Source: Candidatus Latescibacterota bacterium (GTDB taxonomy: Bacteria > Latescibacterota > 4484-107 > B68-G9). From it: a DNA stretch of 6,693 nucleotides. Both the position numbers and the translations under genes were made by a program. Where the stretch lies: positions 1 to 6,693 of the forward strand of contig DTYS01000215.1 in assembly GCA_012961755.1 (NCBI GenBank), in the 5' to 3' direction. The notes beneath the pieces are model-generated. The model worked only from the letters and a program-made list of their open reading frames with translations, ran no database searches and was not told the origin of the DNA. This document shows positions 4,323 to 6,693 of this stretch, in pieces. How positions within the stretch are numbered: position 1 is the stretch's first letter; the number at the start of each line of letters is the position of its first letter.

Positions 4323-6693
4323 CTTTCCCCCCTTCCAACATCCTCCTGACCATCTCCGGAACCTTCGTCAGCGCCTCCCCGAGCCTCTCCGGCCTCTTCC
4401 CCCCGGCCTGGGCGAGGTGGGGCCTACCGCCTCCCCCCCCTCCCACGAGCTTCGCCACCTCCCTCACGAGCACGTCGGCCCTGACCCCACGGGATACGGC
4501 GTCCTCGGTCGCCACGGCCACTAGCAGGGCCTTCCCGTTCGCGTCCGTCCCCAGGACCCCGACCCCCTCCCCGAGGGCGTCCCTGAGCCTGTCCGCCATC
4601 TCCCTTAGGACCTCAGGGTCGGGGGCCTCCACCTTCTCCGCCACCACCTTCAACCCTTCCACCTCCACAGCGCCCGATACGACCTCCCTCACCCTGCTCA
4701 GGGCATCCCTCCTCTTCAGGCCGCTTACCTCCTTCTCCAGCCTCCTGGTCCTTTCCAGAAGTTCCTCCACCCTTCCTAAGATCTCCCTTCCGGATGCGTT
4801 CAGGAGGGCGCCGAGTTCCGAAAGGAGCCTTCTGTCCTCCCTGTCCGCCCTTTCTGCCCCCTCACCCGTCAGGGCCTCTATCCTCCTGATGCCTGCAGCC
4901 ACGCTCCCCTCGGACTCTATCCTGAAGAACCCTATCTCCCCTGTCCTTGCTACGTGGGTCCCTCCACAGAGCTCCTTGCTCACCCCTTCGACCTCCACGA
5001 CCCTCACGACCTCCCCGTACTTCTCCCCGAATATCGCTATCGCCCCGGCCCTTATAGCATCCTGGAGGAGCATCTCCTCGGTCCTGACGGATAAGTCCTC
5101 CCTTATCCAACCGTTCACGAGCTTCTCCACGGCCTCGAGCTCATCGGAGGAGGTGCCCGCGAAGTGGGTGAAGTCGAACCTCAGCCTGTCCGGGGCCACG
5201 AGCGATCCGGACTGCCTCACGTGTTCCCCTAGGACCTCCCTCAGGGCCCTGTGCAGGAGGTGGGTAGCCGTGTGGTTGCGCCTCACCGACGCCCTCCTTA
5301 CGGGGTCTATCTCGGCCACGACCTCCGTGGGGACCCCATCAAGCGACCCTTCCCTGAGCTTCCCCCTGTGCACTATCTCCCCCGCTACCCTTCGGGTGTC
5401 GGTGACCTCTATCAGAAACCCTTCGGCCCTGAGCCATCCCGTGTCCCCGACCTGGCCCCCGGCCTCAGCGTAGAATGGGGTATGGCTGAGTATCACCTCA
5501 ACACCTACTTCCCCGACCCCCCTCACGGCCCTCACAGCTGCCACGACCTTCTCCTCGTCGTACCCCACGAACTCCGAGGAGGGACCTTCCGATACCTCCC
5601 TCCACCCCTCGCCGAGGTCCACCTGGGCCTGGAACTTTGAGGTCCTCCTCGCCATCTCCCTCTGGCGCTCCATAGCGTTCCGGAACCCCTCAACGTCCAC
5701 CGAAAGTCCTTCTTCCTCGGCCATGAGCTGTGTGAGGTCCAGCGGGAAACCGTACGTGTCGTAGAGCCTGAACGCCTCCTCCCCGGGAAGGACCCTCTCG
5801 TCACGGGCCTTCAGGTCCTCCACGACCTCGGAGAACCTCTCGAGCCCCCTGTCCAACGTCCTTCCGAAGGCCTCCTCCTCGGACTTTATCACCTTAGCTA
5901 CGTACTCCCCCTTCTCCAGAACCTCAGGGTAAGCCTCCCCCATAACCTCCCCGACTACGGATACGAGTTCGTGGAGGAAGGGCTCGCGTAGGTCAAGCTT
6001 CCTTCCGAAGCGGGAGGCCCTCCTGAGGATCCTCCTCAGCACGTACCCCCTTCCCTCGTTGGAGGGGACGGCCCCGTCGGCTATGGCGAACGAGAGCGTC
6101 CTTATGTGGTCCGCTATGACCCTGAAGGGGGTAGGGTCCTCCTCGTAGCTCCTGCCGGAGAGTTCCTCGACCTTCGCTATGAGCGGCCTGAACAGGTCGG
6201 TGTCGTAGTTGGAGCCCTTGCCCTGGAGGACGGCAGCGAGCCTCTCCAGGCCCATCCCCGTGTCGACATGCTTCTCCGGAAGCTCCTCCAGGGAGCCGTC
6301 CTCCCTCCTGTTGTACTGTATGAAAACCAAGTTCCAGAGTTCGACGAACCTGAAGTCGTTCGCCCCTTCACAGTAAGGGCAGTTCGGACCGCAGTCCGAC
6401 CTTCCGCAGCCGTGGTCCGGACCGAGGTCCAGATGTACCTCTGTGCAAGGTCCGCAGGGGCCGACATCGCCCATCTCCCAGAAGTTCTCGTCCTCCCCGA
6501 ACCTGAGTATCCTCCCCCTCGGTATTATCCCCGCCCAGAGCTCCTCGGCCTCGTCGTCCTCCCTGAATACCGTGGCCCACAGCCTGTCGGGGGGGAGGCC
6601 GTAGTCCTTCGTCAGAAGCTCCCATGCGAAGTCTATAGCCTCCTTCTTGTAGTAGTCCCCGAACGACCAGTTTCCGAGCATCTCGAAGAAGGT
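4315..6693 (-). CDS. alaS: Alanyl-tRNA synthetase, bacterial type, N-terminus outside the window
   Basis: The enzyme charges tRNA-Ala with alanine and hydrolyses mischarged Ser/Gly-tRNA. The visible 792 residues begin TFFEMLGNWSFGDYYKKEAI, about position 85-90 of a full-length enzyme, so the frame runs off the right edge and the first Met seen at 6681 is internal. Numbering from that Met, the catalytic core shows GPCGPCTEVHLDLG (74-87) and TGMGLERLAA (141-150). Between them is a four-Cys insert (Cys92, 97, 101, 104) as in many bacterial AlaRSs. The editing domain has YAEAGGQVGDTG (404-415), NHTATHLLH (469-477) and CGGTH (572-576), giving the expected zinc-site His470, His474, Cys572 and His576. 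A coiled-coil-like stretch (roughly 605-665) leads to the C-Ala domain with VGGGGGGRPHLAQAGGK (746-762), where the usual GGKGGGRP has Gly instead of Lys. Nothing suggests inactivation. It is the most upstream gene visible, so the operon promoter is probably beyond the right edge. Confidence 0.97.
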   Translation of the reverse strand, partial: TFFEMLGNWSFGDYYKKEAIDFAWELLTKDYGLPPDRLWATVFREDDEAEELWAGIIPRGRILRFGEDENFWEMGDVGPCGPCTEVHLDLGPDHGCGRSDCGPNCPYCEGANDFRFVELWNLVFIQYNRREDGSLEELPEKHVDTGMGLERLAAVLQGKGSNYDTDLFRPLIAKVEELSGRSYEEDPTPFRVIADHIRTLSFAIADGAVPSNEGRGYVLRRILRRASRFGRKLDLREPFLHELVSVVGEVMGEAYPEVLEKGEYVAKVIKSEEEAFGRTLDRGLERFSEVVEDLKARDERVLPGEEAFRLYDTYGFPLDLTQLMAEEEGLSVDVEGFRNAMERQREMARRTSKFQAQVDLGEGWREVSEGPSSEFVGYDEEKVVAAVRAVRGVGEVGVEVILSHTPFYAEAGGQVGDTGWLRAEGFLIEVTDTRRVAGEIVHRGKLREGSLDGVPTEVVAEIDPVRRASVRRNHTATHLLHRALREVLGEHVRQSGSLVAPDRLRFDFTHFAGTSSDELEAVEKLVNGWIREDLSVRTEEMLLQDAIRAGAIAIFGEKYGEVVRVVEVEGVSKELCGGTHVARTGEIGFFRIESEGSVAAGIRRIEALTGEGAERADREDRRLLSELGALLNASGREILGRVEELLERTRRLEKEVSGLKRRDALSRVREVVSGAVEVEGLKVVAEKVEAPDPEVLREMADRLRDALGEGVGVLGTDANGKALLVAVATEDAVSRGVRADVLVREVAKLVGGGGGGRPHLAQAGGKRPERLGEALTKVPEMVRRMLEGGKDG
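4327..4336 (-). promoter_or_regulatory. Ribosome binding site of the tandem SIS gene
   Basis: GGAAGGGGGG lies four bases before the SIS gene ATG, within the last codons of alaS. With the eight-base gene overlap it makes coupled translation with alaS likely. Confidence 0.55.

Noticed and set aside
4889..5473. 194-codon plus-strand open frame antisense to alaS
   Set aside because: It is a Ser/Thr/Pro-rich shadow of the conserved AlaRS editing domain, with no independent support.
6377..6418. Four-cysteine cluster in AlaRS (GCGRSDCGPNCPYC) as a possible novel zinc domain
   Set aside because: A GCGxxxCGxxC-type insert at this point is common in bacterial alanyl-tRNA synthetases, so it is ordinary.
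1..6693. CRISPR array, tRNA/rRNA gene, insertion sequence or integration site
   Set aside because: No direct-repeat array, cloverleaf-like sequence, transposase or terminal inverted repeats were seen, and nearly every base is inside well-supported coding sequence.

Overview
The window is a densely packed, single-strand gene cluster: seven genes all read on the minus strand, from right to left, with almost no intergenic DNA. In transcription order they are alaS (alanyl-tRNA synthetase, 5' end outside the window), a tandem SIS-domain protein of unknown function, a geranylgeranylglyceryl/heptaprenylglyceryl phosphate synthase family enzyme, a CpsB/YwqE-type PHP phosphatase, an insert-bearing nucleoside diphosphate kinase, a Gfo/Idh/MocA oxidoreductase, and the first codons of what looks like a glycyl-radical-enzyme activase running off the left edge. 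The first five junctions are an 8-base overlap, a 5-base gap, a 4-base ATGA overlap, a 1-base TGATG overlap and a 12-base gap. The last gap is about 34 bases if a TTG start is accepted. I see no internal promoter, terminator, RNA gene, repeat array or mobile element, and no stretch over 70 bases without a gene.

Organism: the DNA is GC-rich, and the coding strand is purine-loaded, with frequent AGG/AGA arginine and ATA isoleucine codons. The proteins are rich in Glu, Arg and Val. These are typical thermophile traits. The AlaRS is clearly of the bacterial type (MLGNWSFGDYYKKEAI, the four-Cys insert, bacterial editing and C-Ala domains), so the host is most likely a bacterium. However, the GGGP-synthase family enzyme resembles the group II branch shared by archaea and some bacteria, and the NDK carries inserts I recall from archaeal and candidate-phyla sequences. 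An uncultured thermophilic bacterial lineage with archaeal-like gene content is the best guess; the phylum cannot be fixed from this window.

How the genes may work together: alaS and ndk are housekeeping genes. The prenyl-glyceryl phosphate synthase belongs to isoprenoid ether lipid synthesis, CpsB-type phosphatases belong to capsule/exopolysaccharide control, and the oxidoreductase and SIS protein suggest sugar or phosphosugar chemistry. A link through envelope lipids or glycans is possible but is only inference, since the cluster could simply be a mixed operon of a streamlined genome. The most interesting items are the tandem SIS protein, which lacks the usual phosphosugar-binding serine motifs, the bacterial-context GGGP-synthase homologue directly coupled to it, and the cryptic TTG-started activase fragment at the left edge.
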